A DNA stretch of 51,033 bases from JBHJGS01 sp050331575 (GCA_050331575.1 JBHJGS010000004.1:1-51033), one strand, 5' to 3'; positions 16,192-25,479 are shown, counted from the stretch's first letter. The notes: generated by a model not told the origin, from the letters alone. Translations and numbers: made by a program.

Positions 16192-18396
16192 ATGCGCCGC
16201 GCTTTGCTCCTTGCCGTCGTCTTGCTGCCCGCCCTGCCGGGCCTGGCGCAGGACTATGTTGACGAAGTGCCGGTTCAACAGGCGCCCGAACCACAAGCTG
16301 GACCGGCGGTGCAGGACTTGATGGTGCCGGGCAGCCCGGTGCGGTTCAGCGCCGATCAGCTCAGCTATGATCCGACCACGGAAGTGGTCCGCGTGCGCGG
16401 CAATATTCGCTTGCACCATGAAGGCTATGTGCTGCGCGCCGGCCGTGTCTCCTACAATCGGCGCACCGGCACGATCATTGCCGATCAAGGCGTTCGCATC
16501 GTCGACCCGCAGGGCAATGAGATCGCCGCGGAGAGCGCCAGCCTGAACGAGACACTTCAGGACGGGCTGATCGAGAATATCACGTTGATCCTGACCGATG
16601 GCGCGCGCGCGCGCGCCGCGCAGGGGGTGCGCTCCGGCGGCACGGTAACCCGCTTCGACAAGGCGGTTTATTCGCCCTGCGAGGTCTGCGCCGGTACCGA
16701 GGAGACGCCGCTATGGCAGATCCGGGCGGTGCGCGTGGTCCATGACGAGGAAAAGAACCGGCTGTTCTACCGCGATGCGTTTCTGGAGGTGTTCGGCGTT
16801 CCGATCGCCTATTTGCCCTGGTTCTCCCACCCCGATCCCACGGTGGACCGGGCCAGTGGCTTTCTGGAACCGCAGTTCCGGCAGCGGGAGGATCTGGGTT
16901 TCGTCGCGGAGATTCCGTATCACTGGGTGCTCTCGCCGAGCCAGGATCTGACCTTCTCGCTCATCGCCACCACCCGGGAAGCGGCGGTCGGCGCCGTGGA
17001 ATTCCGCAATCATGTCGGGTATGGCCAATATGCCATCGGCGGCAGCGTGACCTATGATTTCGATGAGGAAGATGATTTCGGCAATCTGACTGGGGACGAG
17101 CAATTCCGCGGCCATGTCTATTCCAACGGCCGCTTCGCGCTCAGCGACACCTGGCGGGTCACCCACCAAGCGCAATTTGTCTCCGATGACACCTATCTGC
17201 GCCGCTTCGGCTTCACCGACGCGGATACGTTGGTCAACGATGTCCTGGTGGAGAATTTCGCCGGCCGTTCTTATTTCAGCGCGCGCACCCTGGCGTTTCA
17301 GGGTTTGCGCATCGAGGATGATCCCGGCCTGACCCCATTTGCCACGCCGCTGATCGCTGCGGAATGGGTCTCTGACCCTGGTGTCCTGGGCGGGACCGTT
17401 CGGCTGCAAGGCAATGCGCTGGTGTTGACACGGACCGATGGGCAAGACAGCCGGCGCATCAGTGTCAGTGCCCAGTATTTCGCCCCGTTCACCAACGCGC
17501 TGGGCCAAATTCTCGAGGTCGAAGCGGAATTGCGCGGCGATGTTTACAATGTCAGTGACAGCAGCTTTGCCGACATCGCGCTGTTCGCCGGTGAGGACGG
17601 AACGGACGTGCGTGGCATCCCGCGCTTGGGGCTAACCGCACGATGGCCGTTTGCGCGCCCCGGCCGGGTTACGCAAATCGTCGAGCCGATTGTCCAGATC
17701 GTCGCGGCACCGGATGGGCTCAACCCTGATAGCATCCCCAATGAAGACAGCCGGGCGACGGAATTCACCGCGATCAACCTGTTCGATTTGGACCGGACGC
17801 CGGGGCTGGATCTGGTCGAGTCCGGCAGTCGCCTGACCTACGGACTGCGCTACAGGGTCATCGGCGGTTTCCTCGATATGGATGCGGTGTTCGGCCAGTC
17901 TTTTCTGCTGAATGGGCAGGAGGACGGGCTGCTGCAGACGGTCGGCTTTGAGGGCGATTTCTCTGATTTCGCGGCGCGCCTGCGCGTGTCCTTGGGGGAC
18001 CGGGTCGACATCGTCTATCGCGGCCAGTTCGATGATACCAGCTTCCTGCCGCGGCTGACCGAGGTGGAGGGGCTGTTCGACATCGGTCGGCTGACCCTCG
18101 ATGTCGGCTATCTGCGGGTCAAGCGCGGTCTGCTCATCGACGGCCGGGATGACCGGGAGGAGGTGCGTCTGGCCGCGCGCGTGGCGCTGACGGACAATTG
18201 GGCGCTGGGCGGCGACTTTATCCGCGACCTGACCGAGTTCAACCCGCTGGACACTATTGAGTACGGCTTCAGCGTCTTCTATGCTAACGAATGTGTCGAG
18301 CTGAGTCTGGGGTTCCGCGAGAACAATACCCAGGACCGGGACGTTGACCCGGGCACCTCGGTCACGTTTCAGATAAAATTGCGCAGTTTGGGCTGA
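16192..18396 (+). CDS. lptD: LPS-assembly protein LptD
   Basis: A 734-residue outer-membrane protein that inserts lipopolysaccharide into the outer leaflet. A signal peptide (MRRALLLAVVLLPALPGLAQ) leads to an OstA/LptA-like jellyroll at about residues 45-150 (DQLSYDPTTEVVRVRGNIRL), then the conserved PLWQIRAVRVVHDEE and GVPIAYLPWFSHPDP, and a long beta-barrel. Cysteines in SPCEVC and a late NECVELSLGF could form the domain-linking disulfides that LptD needs. It heads the lptD-surA-pdxA-rsmA group. Confidence 0.95.
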   Translation: MRRALLLAVVLLPALPGLAQDYVDEVPVQQAPEPQAGPAVQDLMVPGSPVRFSADQLSYDPTTEVVRVRGNIRLHHEGYVLRAGRVSYNRRTGTIIADQGVRIVDPQGNEIAAESASLNETLQDGLIENITLILTDGARARAAQGVRSGGTVTRFDKAVYSPCEVCAGTEETPLWQIRAVRVVHDEEKNRLFYRDAFLEVFGVPIAYLPWFSHPDPTVDRASGFLEPQFRQREDLGFVAEIPYHWVLSPSQDLTFSLIATTREAAVGAVEFRNHVGYGQYAIGGSVTYDFDEEDDFGNLTGDEQFRGHVYSNGRFALSDTWRVTHQAQFVSDDTYLRRFGFTDADTLVNDVLVENFAGRSYFSARTLAFQGLRIEDDPGLTPFATPLIAAEWVSDPGVLGGTVRLQGNALVLTRTDGQDSRRISVSAQYFAPFTNALGQILEVEAELRGDVYNVSDSSFADIALFAGEDGTDVRGIPRLGLTARWPFARPGRVTQIVEPIVQIVAAPDGLNPDSIPNEDSRATEFTAINLFDLDRTPGLDLVESGSRLTYGLRYRVIGGFLDMDAVFGQSFLLNGQEDGLLQTVGFEGDFSDFAARLRVSLGDRVDIVYRGQFDDTSFLPRLTEVEGLFDIGRLTLDVGYLRVKRGLLIDGRDDREEVRLAARVALTDNWALGGDFIRDLTEFNPLDTIEYGFSVFYANECVELSLGFRENNTQDRDVDPGTSVTFQIKLRSLG

Positions 18397-18480
18397 CCTG
18401 GCTTGATCACGCCTGGCTGTTGATGGCACCCACCACTGCGGTGTTGAGGCTTCGAGTAACTGAATGAGTATCGCCGCCCC

Positions 18481-19800
18481 ATGATTCTGTGCCGTTTTCC
18501 CCGATTGATCGTGTCAGCCTTGGCCGTCGCGGTGCTGGCCGCTGCTCCGACCGTGAGCCAGCAGGCTGACGCCCCGGATGAGCCATTGACCAACGCCATC
18601 GCGGTCATGGTCAATGATGACCCGATCACGCTGTTCGACATCACTCAGCGCGAGCGCTTCGTTCTGGCGACCTCCGGCGGGGTCCAGACAGAAGAGCAGT
18701 TGCAGGTATTGCGGCGCCGGGTGATCGAGACCCTGATCGACGATATGCTGAAGCTGCAGGAGGCTCGCGAACGCGACTTTCTGGACGGCCTGCCGCAGGA
18801 GATTTTCGAACAGCAGTTCGCGCAGATCGCCAATTCGTTCAATTTTTCCGCCCAGCAATTGTCGGATTATCTGGCGCGCATCGGCTCCTCGCGCGAGACG
18901 CTGATTACGCAGATCAAGGCGCAGTTCGTGTGGGACCAGATCATCAACGGCCTGTTCGGCAATCGCGCCGCCGTGGGGGACGAGGAGGTGGAAGATGCCA
19001 TGCACCGCATGGAGGATTCCGCCGGTGAATTCGAGTATCGCCTCGGCGAGATCCAATTGCTGATCCCCAGTCCGGAGGAGGAGCCGCGGATCCGCACCCT
19101 GGCGACGCAATTGGCCAATTCCATCCGCTCCGGGGAGCGCACGTTCAGCTCGGCCGCTCTGCAGTTCTCGCAGTCGACCAGCGCCGCCAGCGGCGGCAAT
19201 CTGGGCTGGTTGTCGCAGGGCCAGATGCGGCGGGAATGGGTGCCGGCCGTGGCCGAAGCCGAGGTCGGCAGCGTGACCGACCCGGTTCGCACACCCGGGG
19301 CCTATGTGCTGCTGAGCGTGATCGACCGGCGGCGTATCCTGACTGCCGATCCCTTGGACGCCCGGGTCGAACTGCGGCAGATGTTGTTGCGCTTCACGGA
19401 GCAAAGCACCACCGAAGGGGTTGAGGCAGTGGTGCGGCAGGTGGCCCCGCGGCTTGACTCCCTGTCCAGCTGCTCTGAGTTGCCAGATTTGGCACGGGAA
19501 ACGGGCTTCGACAGTGCCGCCGAATTGGGCGAGCTGACCTTGCGCGACCTGCCGGCAGAATTGCGCAAGCGCGTGGCGCCGTTGCAGCCGGTGTCGGCAA
19601 CCAAGCCAATCCTGACCGGCGATGCCCTGATGGTGCTGGTGGTCTGCGATCGCAGCGAGCCGGAGGTGCGCATGCCGGAGTTCGAGGACATTCAGCGCCA
19701 GCTTGAGGGCGAGCGCCTGGCTGCGTTCGCCCGGCGGTATCTGCGCGATCTGAAGCGCGATGCCGTGATCGACTATCGCATTCCGCTTGACAATCTCTGA
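18481..19800 (+). CDS. surA: SurA-type periplasmic peptidyl-prolyl isomerase/chaperone
   Basis: A 439-residue periplasmic chaperone for outer-membrane proteins including LptD. It has a signal peptide ending near TVSQQADA, a SurA N-terminal domain with VNDDPITLFDITQRERF and LIDDMLKLQEA, and one parvulin domain at about residues 185-285 (GEIQLLIPSP, SGGNLGWLSQGQM, SVTDPVRTPGAYVLL). E. coli SurA has two parvulin domains; one clear domain is common in alphaproteobacteria. It begins 84 bases after lptD, and its end overlaps pdxA by 14 bases. Confidence 0.92.
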   Translation: MILCRFPRLIVSALAVAVLAAAPTVSQQADAPDEPLTNAIAVMVNDDPITLFDITQRERFVLATSGGVQTEEQLQVLRRRVIETLIDDMLKLQEARERDFLDGLPQEIFEQQFAQIANSFNFSAQQLSDYLARIGSSRETLITQIKAQFVWDQIINGLFGNRAAVGDEEVEDAMHRMEDSAGEFEYRLGEIQLLIPSPEEEPRIRTLATQLANSIRSGERTFSSAALQFSQSTSAASGGNLGWLSQGQMRREWVPAVAEAEVGSVTDPVRTPGAYVLLSVIDRRRILTADPLDARVELRQMLLRFTEQSTTEGVEAVVRQVAPRLDSLSSCSELPDLARETGFDSAAELGELTLRDLPAELRKRVAPLQPVSATKPILTGDALMVLVVCDRSEPEVRMPEFEDIQRQLEGERLAAFARRYLRDLKRDAVIDYRIPLDNL

Positions 19801-20761
19801 TCCCGCCCCGATTGCCCTGACCATGGGCGATCCGGCCGGTATCGGGCCGGAGATCACAGTCAGAGCGTGGCAGGCCCGAACGCTGGATTCGCTGCCGGCC
19901 TTTTTTGTGTTGGGTGACCCGCGGCTCTATCAGAGCGTTCCGGTTCAAGAGATTGCCGACCCCGCAGACGTCCCGGCGGTATTCGCCTCGGCCTTGCCGG
20001 TGCTGCCTGTGGCCCTGCCGCACCCGGCCCGGCCAAGCCAGCCCGATACCGCCTTTGGGCCGAGCATCATCGCCAGCATTGATCGCGCCGTGGCCATGGT
20101 GAAAGACGGCGCCGCCCGCGCCGTGGTGACCAATCCGATTGCCAAGGCGCTGCTTTACCGGGCCGGTTTTCGTGCGCCGGGGCATACGGAATATCTTGCA
20201 CGGCTGTGCGGACTGGCCGACACCGCCGCGGTGATGATGCTGGTGGGAGGCGGTTTGCGCGTGGTGCCGGCGACCATTCATGTGCCGCTGGCCGAGGTGC
20301 CACTGACGCTGACCCCGGCGCTCCTGGAGTCGGTGGTTCGGATCACGCTGGCCGACCTGCATCACCGCTTCGGCATTGAACGGCCGCGGGTGACCGTGGC
20401 CGGCCTGAACCCCCATGCCGGCGAGGCCGGCCGAATCGGCACCGAGGAGCGCGACTGGATTGCCCCGCTTTGCGACCGGCTGCGCGGTGAGGGGCTGGCG
20501 GTTACCGGGCCGGCGCCGGCGGATGCCTTGTTTCACGCCGAGGCCCGGCAGAGCTATGACGCGGCGGTGTGTTGCTATCATGATCAGGCCTTGATCCCTG
20601 TGAAGACCCTGGCGTTCCATGATGGCGTTAATGTCACGCTCGGCTTGCCGATCGTACGCACCTCCCCCGATCACGGCACCGCGTTTGACATTGCCGGGAC
20701 CGGCCTGGCCCGGCCAGACAGCCTAATCGCGGCATTGAAATTGGCGGCGGATCTGGCATGA
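19787..20761 (+). CDS. pdxA: 4-hydroxythreonine-4-phosphate dehydrogenase
   Basis: A 324-residue NAD- and metal-dependent enzyme of pyridoxal 5'-phosphate synthesis. The motifs ALTMGDPAGIGPEI, TNPIAKALLYRAG, the metal His in CCYHDQALIPVK and LPIVRTSPDHGTAFDIAG are all intact. The start must be the TTG at 19787, inside the 3' end of surA, because the next ATG falls within the substrate-binding TMGDP motif. The 14-base overlap plus the rare start suggest translation coupled to surA. The next gene, rsmA, overlaps by four bases. Confidence 0.95.
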   Translation: MTISDPAPIALTMGDPAGIGPEITVRAWQARTLDSLPAFFVLGDPRLYQSVPVQEIADPADVPAVFASALPVLPVALPHPARPSQPDTAFGPSIIASIDRAVAMVKDGAARAVVTNPIAKALLYRAGFRAPGHTEYLARLCGLADTAAVMMLVGGGLRVVPATIHVPLAEVPLTLTPALLESVVRITLADLHHRFGIERPRVTVAGLNPHAGEAGRIGTEERDWIAPLCDRLRGEGLAVTGPAPADALFHAEARQSYDAAVCCYHDQALIPVKTLAFHDGVNVTLGLPIVRTSPDHGTAFDIAGTGLARPDSLIAALKLAADLA

Positions 20762-21600
20762 GCGATGACCCGCTGCCGCCGCTCAGCCAGGTCATCGCTA
20801 CCCATGGGCTCAGTGCGAGAAAGAGCCTGGGCCAGAATTTTCTGCTCGACCTCAATCTGACCCGGCGGATTGCCCGGGTCGCGAAGCCGGCTGGCGCCGT
20901 GGTGATTGAGATCGGCCCGGGGCCCGGTGGCTTGACGCGCGCCTTGTTGGCCGAGGGCGCAGCGCAGGTGCTGGCCATTGAACGCGATGCGCGCTGCGCC
21001 CCGGCCTTGGCGGAAATTGCCGCCGCCTGGCCCGGTCGATTGACGGTGATCGAAGGGGACGCGCTTGCGGTGGATCTGTCCGCCCATATTGAGCCGCCCT
21101 ACGTGATCGCTGCCAATCTGCCTTACAATGTCGGCACGCAGCTGCTGATTGGGTGGCTCACGCAAGCCTGGCCGCCGCCCTGGCGCTCACTAACCTTGAT
21201 GTTCCAGAAGGAGGTGGCCGACCGCTTGGTCGCGCGACCCGGTAGCAAGGCCTATGGTCGTCTGTCGGTGTTGGCGCAGTGGCGCGCGGTCCCGCGCATC
21301 GCTTTCAACCTACCCGCGCGCGCGTTCACACCGCCGCCGAAGATTGCCTCTTCCGTCGTGCATATTGAGCCGACGGCCCCGGTGCAGCCAGATGTGCCGC
21401 GGGTGGCGCTGGAACAGGTGGTGCAAGCCGCCTTTGCCCAGCGCCGAAAGATGTTGCGCAGCGCCTTAAAGACCCTGACCCCTGAGCCAGAGCCATTGTT
21501 GAAGGCCGCGGATCTTTCGCCCGACGCCCGCGCCGAAACCGTCAACATCGCCGGCTTCTGCCGCTTGGCGCGCGCCTGGGCGCTTCAAGACGGCCGCTGA
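20758..21600 (+). CDS. rsmA: 16S rRNA (adenine1518-N6/adenine1519-N6) dimethyltransferase
   Basis: A 280-residue S-adenosylmethionine-dependent enzyme (KsgA) that dimethylates two adenosines in helix 45 of 16S rRNA. The family pattern is complete: KSLGQNFLLD at the start, the SAM motif VIEIGPGPGGLTRALL, the acidic VIEGDAL and the active-site NLPYNVGTQLL. The C-terminal basic domain includes FAQRRKMLRSALKTL. It overlaps pdxA by ATGA and closes the lptD-surA-pdxA-rsmA group. Confidence 0.97.
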   Translation: MSDDPLPPLSQVIATHGLSARKSLGQNFLLDLNLTRRIARVAKPAGAVVIEIGPGPGGLTRALLAEGAAQVLAIERDARCAPALAEIAAAWPGRLTVIEGDALAVDLSAHIEPPYVIAANLPYNVGTQLLIGWLTQAWPPPWRSLTLMFQKEVADRLVARPGSKAYGRLSVLAQWRAVPRIAFNLPARAFTPPPKIASSVVHIEPTAPVQPDVPRVALEQVVQAAFAQRRKMLRSALKTLTPEPEPLLKAADLSPDARAETVNIAGFCRLARAWALQDGR

Positions 21601-21844
21601 CCTGATTACGGCTCAATTGAGCGCCGCTTGAGGATGCGACAGGTTGGTCCGTGGGGAGTGCCGAGCCGCCGTGATCGACACCCTGACCGAGACCGCAACG
21701 CTAACCGGCGGTGATCCACCGGCGTGGCTCACCCGATGGCCTTTGCCGCGTCGCGGTCTGCTCGGTGACCATAGTCGACGAGCGGATGCCCTGGGACGGT
21801 GCGATGCGGCAGCGCAGCTCGCCGGTCCGGGCCGCAAAACGAGT
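21601..21844. other. intergenic, no gene supported
   Basis: Together with the next two elements this forms the 336-base gap between rsmA and the convergent PEP-CTERM-like gene. It holds a perfect 12-base palindrome GCTCAATTGAGC (21611-21622) just after rsmA. Short open frames exist on both strands but have no recognisable protein character or ribosome sites. Confidence 0.4.
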
Positions 21845-21876
21845 AAGCCGGGGCACCGCTTCTGCGGCCCCGGCTT
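21845..21876. terminator. strong hairpin between convergent genes
   Basis: A perfect 10-base-pair stem AAGCCGGGGC/GCCCCGGCTT with a 12-base loop lies between rsmA (plus) and the PEP-CTERM-like gene (minus). No long T-run follows on the plus side; on the minus side CGTTTTG comes a few bases later. It may terminate both genes. Confidence 0.5.
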
Positions 21877-21902
21877 GTATGGCTTCTGACGCTTAAGCCA
21901 TT

Positions 21903-21949
21903 AGGGCGTGATCCGACCAACCGCGATCGCAACTGGTCAGATGTAGCTC
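21903..21949. repeat. palindromic intergenic element, copy 3
   Basis: GATCCGACCA (21910-21919) pairs imperfectly with TGGTCAGATG (21934-21943) around GCGATCGC, flanked by GTAGCTCT. On the minus strand it reads AGAGCTACATCTGACCA, the same layout as copies near 22793 and 49541. It overlaps the stop codon of the PEP-CTERM-like gene. Confidence 0.5.
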
Positions 21950-22659
21950 TTGGCGGAGAGGCGCAGGCGGCCTAGACCGACGCCTAGGGCGGCGAGGCCG
22001 AACAGCGGCAACGTTGCCGGCACCGGGATGGAGGATCCATTGCCAGAGGCGTCGACCAGTAGAGTGAGGTCAGTGAATTCGCCTGGTGCCAAGCTCAGCG
22101 AGAACTCAAACACGCCCGTCTTGGCGCCACCGACATCGCCGATGTCAGTAAAGGCGTCAACGATAACCGAGAAGAATTCAGCTCCGCTGAGATCGACGAA
22201 GGCCTCGGCAAAGGCGGATTCTCCGCCCGGCGTGGTCACGCTGGCGACGGCGCCGACGGCCCAGCTCAGGGCAAGGTCCAGTTCCAACGTCTCAGTCCCC
22301 AAATTCTCAAACTCGACGAAGCCGTCGGTCTCAAAGAAGGCGCCGGCCAAGCTGCCCGGTAGGGCCGGCGTCGGCGAGGCGGTGCCGCTGACACTCGCGT
22401 TCTGCGACAGTAGCGGATCGCCCGGGTTGGTGGCATCGCCGGCGGCTGTGGCGGTGGCCAAACCAAATCCGAAGTCATCGAAGTCGAACACGAATGCATC
22501 GGTAAACACGAACAGATCGTCTGGATTATTGACGCTTTCAATCGACAAAGTCGCAGATGCAAAGGCATCAAACGTGGCAATTGCGGATGCCGGCGCTGAC
22601 GACAAAGCGGCCAGGGCAACCGCGCCCATGGCTGCCAAAGATCGAACCTTGTGGAACAT
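21937..22659 (-). CDS. exported protein with PEP-CTERM/VPLPA-like sorting signal
   Basis: A 240-residue secreted protein. It has a signal peptide (MFHKVRSLAAMGAVALAALS, cleavage near APASA), a beta-rich acidic body of low complexity rich in A, D, F, G and S, and a C-terminal sorting tail: SIPVPATLPLFGL, a hydrophobic helix and GRLRLSAK. That layout (VP motif, transmembrane stretch, basic end) is the PEP-CTERM/VPLPA-CTERM signal recognised by exosortases in exopolysaccharide-producing bacteria. No exosortase lies in the window. GAGGAGGGAAT precedes the ATG at 22659, so longer frames are rejected. The molecular role is unknown. Confidence 0.8.
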   Translation of the reverse strand: MFHKVRSLAAMGAVALAALSSAPASAIATFDAFASATLSIESVNNPDDLFVFTDAFVFDFDDFGFGLATATAAGDATNPGDPLLSQNASVSGTASPTPALPGSLAGAFFETDGFVEFENLGTETLELDLALSWAVGAVASVTTPGGESAFAEAFVDLSGAEFFSVIVDAFTDIGDVGGAKTGVFEFSLSLAPGEFTDLTLLVDASGNGSSIPVPATLPLFGLAALGVGLGRLRLSAKSYI

Positions 22660-23075
22660 ATTCCCTCCTCGTTGTGTATTCATAACCAAGCCCTTGAGCC
22701 ATGACTGATCAACCCGGATTGGGCGGATCTGATTGCGACACGACTCGCGATCCAAACCTCTTCAGCAGGCCGCTCAAAAGGCCAGCTTTCTCTAGTGCGA
22801 TCAACTTTATCCGACCGATTGGTGTCGCATAGCGAGGTCAATCGGTTGGATGTTGCTCTAGCGACAAGAACCCGTTCACCGCCCCGCCAGCGTTCGCGCA
22901 TGACGGATCGGAGGCACCTGAGTGGTAACTTTTTGTGGGTGCAGAGCCCCTGCCTCTGTGCACGAGATTTACCGGTGGCGGCGGGTCTTGTAAAGATTAT
23001 GTTAACAAAAAAGCGCGGATCGGCCACAGAGTTCGCCGCCGGCGGGACCGCTGCGGCAACCCCAAGACGCCGAGC
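22660..23075. other. 416-base intergenic region upstream of the PEP-CTERM-like gene
   Basis: No gene is supported here. It carries palindromic element copy 4, an imperfect GTGCAGAG/CTCTGTGCAC hairpin near 22940-22965, and an A-run (23009-23014) that reads as TTTTTT downstream of gmk on the minus strand. The promoter of the PEP-CTERM-like gene should lie in its left part, but I see no clear -35/-10 pair. Confidence 0.4.
22793..22860. repeat. palindromic intergenic element, copy 4
   Basis: A 13-base stem, ATCCGACCGATTG (22809-22821) with CAATCGGTTGGAT (22839-22851), contains one G-T pair and a 17-base loop. It is flanked by TCTAGTGCGATCAAC on the left and GTTGCTCTA on the right, matching the terminal TAGAGC of the other copies. 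Confidence 0.55.
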
Positions 23076-23726
23076 TTATGGCCGGTCTTGAAAACTGCGG
23101 ACAAAGCCGCTGATCCACGGTTGGCGGATTCGCTTCAACCGTTCCGCCTCGAGAATGTTGCGCAGCTGGGTGAAGGCCCTGTCCAGATCATCATTGACGA
23201 TGACATAATCATAGCCGTCGGAATGGGTGATTTCGTTCAAGGCGCCTTGCATGCGCCGGGCGATGACGGCCTCGCTGTCCATCGCGCGGCTCTTCAGGCG
23301 GCGCTCCAACTCCTCTTTCGACGGCGGGAAGATGAACACGCGCACCAGGTCCCCCCCCATGGTCTCTTCCAGCTGTTGCGCGCCTTGCCAATCGATATCG
23401 AACAGCACGTCTCGGCCGGCCTCCAAATGCTCGATCACCGGCGCCTTTGGTGTGCCATAACAATTGTCGAACACCTTGGCATGTTCCAAAAACGCGTCGT
23501 TCTCGACCATCGCAGTGAAGCGCGCTTTATCGACGAAGAAATAGTCTCGGCCATCTTGCTCGCCGGCGCGCGGCGGCCGTGTTGTCGCCGATACCGACAT
23601 GGTGATCTGCGGATCGGCCGCCAGCAACATTCGCGACAAGGTCGACTTGCCTGCTCCGGATGGCGAAGACAGCACCAGCATCAATCCGCGCCGGCGGGGC
23701 CGCCCGCTCACTGCACGTTCTGGCAT
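23076..23726 (-). CDS. gmk: guanylate kinase
   Basis: A 216-residue enzyme that phosphorylates GMP to GDP. The P-loop SSPSGAGKSTLSRML, the GMP-binding SVSATTRPPRAGEQDGRDYFF and the lid segment DVLFDIDWQGAQQL are intact. The start at 23726 (MPERAVSGRPRRRGLML) gives the usual length; it overlaps the end of the yicC gene by 19 bases, a conserved pairing. Confidence 0.96.
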   Translation of the reverse strand: MPERAVSGRPRRRGLMLVLSSPSGAGKSTLSRMLLAADPQITMSVSATTRPPRAGEQDGRDYFFVDKARFTAMVENDAFLEHAKVFDNCYGTPKAPVIEHLEAGRDVLFDIDWQGAQQLEETMGGDLVRVFIFPPSKEELERRLKSRAMDSEAVIARRMQGALNEITHSDGYDYVIVNDDLDRAFTQLRNILEAERLKRIRQPWISGFVRSFQDRP

Positions 23727-24586
23727 TGCTCGCGCAGTTGATCGATCAGCGCCTTCATCTGCAAGCCGATCGCGGTCAAGCTCTTGTCCGCCGATTTCGC
23801 GCATAAGGTATTGGCCTCCCGATTGCATTCCTGGGCAAGGAAATCCAGCTGCCGGCCGACCGGCCAGTCCTCGGCGAGCAGCGCCTGGGCTGCGGTCACG
23901 TGGGTCTGCAGCCGATCCAGTTCTTCGGATACATCCGCCTTAATTGCCAGCAGCGCCGCCTCCTGTTCCAATCGCCCGCTATCAAGGTCGCTGCGTCGAC
24001 CGATCAGATCATCAAGGGCCGCGCCGATACGGCTTTTGATCGCCTGGGGTCGGGCGCCCTCGCAGGCCCGCGCTTGGTCGAGCAGATCCTGCATCTGTGC
24101 CAGATGGCCGGTGAGGATGGCGTTAAGCGCCGCCCCTTCTTCGCACCGATGGGCCACCAGTGCGTCTAACCCAGCCTCCAGCAGGTCGAGCGCGGCGGTC
24201 TGCAGTGCGGCGTGCGCTTCCGCATCGGGCCGCCCGGGGGCCTCGCCGCGCCCGCTCAACATCATCAGATCCATCAGGGTCGGCGGGGTCAGGCCCAGGC
24301 GCTGAGCCAGATCGGTCATCTGCCGGGCCATCGGCCCCAGGGCGGCCTCGTCGGGCACAATCGCCGCGCCCCCTTGTTGCACGGTCAATATGGCGGTTAT
24401 CGCGCCGCGCGCCAGGCGATTGGCGACACGTTTCTTCACGGTCAGATCTACGCCATCCAGTGCTGCGGGCAGGCGGACGCGCACATCCAGCCCCTTGTGG
24501 TTGACGCTTTTCACTTCCCATTGCAGGCGCAGGCCCTCGACGCTTCGGTCCAGGCGGGCAAAGCCGGTCATGCTCTGGACAGTCAT
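23708..24586 (-). CDS. yicC: YicC-family endoribonuclease-like protein
   Basis: A 292-residue soluble protein with the family N-terminus MTVQSMTGFARLDRS and WEVKSVNHKGLDVRVRLP, a middle helical region, and the conserved C-terminus GRQLDFLAQECNREANTL followed by KSADKSL. E. coli YicC has been described as an endoribonuclease affecting small RNA stability. GGAG precedes the ATG at 24586. It is the upstream partner of gmk. Confidence 0.93.
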   Translation of the reverse strand: MTVQSMTGFARLDRSVEGLRLQWEVKSVNHKGLDVRVRLPAALDGVDLTVKKRVANRLARGAITAILTVQQGGAAIVPDEAALGPMARQMTDLAQRLGLTPPTLMDLMMLSGRGEAPGRPDAEAHAALQTAALDLLEAGLDALVAHRCEEGAALNAILTGHLAQMQDLLDQARACEGARPQAIKSRIGAALDDLIGRRSDLDSGRLEQEAALLAIKADVSEELDRLQTHVTAAQALLAEDWPVGRQLDFLAQECNREANTLCAKSADKSLTAIGLQMKALIDQLREQCQNVQ

Positions 24587-24684
24587 AAGGACTCCACAAA
24601 TGGCGAGACGGTGTGGCCTTGGCGGGCGGCGCGGACTATAGGGGGCAGCCAGTGCGAAGATCAATCATTCGAAAGGCTTGGCCC

Positions 24685-25431
24685 GTGCGCGACCCTCGCT
24701 CGATCCTCATCACTGGCGCCTCCAGCGGCATTGGCGAGGCTTTGGCCAAGCGCTACGCCCGCGCCAACCGCCATTTGGCGCTGACCGGCCGCAATGCGCA
24801 GCGGTTGGGTCAGGTCGCAGCGGCGTGCCGGGCGCACGGCGCTGAGGTCGTCGCCCACGTCATCGATGTGGCCGACCGCCCGGCCATGGCCGCCTTGTTG
24901 AGCGAATTGGACGCCAAGCAGCCGCTGGACCTGATTATTGCCAATGCCGGTATCGGCTATGGCGAGGTTAAGCTGGAGACGCTGCATGACATCACCGAAG
25001 ACGTGTTCGGCGTCAATGTGCACGGCGTGTTTCACACCATTCTGCCCCTGCTGCCGGCAATGCGCGCGCGCGGCCAGGGGCAGATTGCCATCGTGTCCTC
25101 GGTGGCGGGATTTCGTGGCCTGCCCAGCTCGGTGCCTTATTCCGCCTCGAAGATGGCCGTGAAGGGCTATGGCGAGGCGCTGCGCGGTGCTGTTGCGCGG
25201 CACGGGTTGGAGGTCAGCGTGATTTGCCCGGGCTTTGTCGAGAGCCGGATGACCGAGAAGATCAAGACTCGCCCGTTCCTGGTCGACGCGGACAAGGCAG
25301 CCCGGATCATTGAGCGCGGCCTGGAGCGGAATCGCGGTCTGATCGCCTTTCCCTGGCCAATGGCCGCGGCCACGCGCTTGCTCACCTTGATGCCGGCACC
25401 GTTGGCGGACTGGGTGCTGCGGCGGCGGTGA
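24685..25431 (+). CDS. short-chain dehydrogenase/reductase
   Basis: A 248-residue SDR with the cofactor motif TGASSGIGEAL, the NAG tripeptide in IIANAGIGYG, the catalytic Ser in IVSSVAGF and YSASK with the catalytic Tyr and Lys. TGRN after beta-2 suggests NADPH preference. The C-terminus (ATRLLTLMPAPLADWVLRR) is hydrophobic and may touch the membrane, as in SDRs acting on lipids. The most probable start is GTG 24685, because upstream codons give unrelated sequence. The substrate is not evident. It is divergent from yicC. Confidence 0.88.
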   Translation: MRDPRSILITGASSGIGEALAKRYARANRHLALTGRNAQRLGQVAAACRAHGAEVVAHVIDVADRPAMAALLSELDAKQPLDLIIANAGIGYGEVKLETLHDITEDVFGVNVHGVFHTILPLLPAMRARGQGQIAIVSSVAGFRGLPSSVPYSASKMAVKGYGEALRGAVARHGLEVSVICPGFVESRMTEKIKTRPFLVDADKAARIIERGLERNRGLIAFPWPMAAATRLLTLMPAPLADWVLRRR

Positions 25432-25479
25432 GCGTCGGCCGGCTTGTGGCGTCTAGACCCACAGTCTATATTTTCGTGC

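Noticed and set aside
21644..21889. Short plus-strand ORFs between rsmA and the PEP-CTERM-like gene
   Set aside because: No ribosome site, no recognisable protein pattern, and they run across a strong hairpin and a palindromic element.
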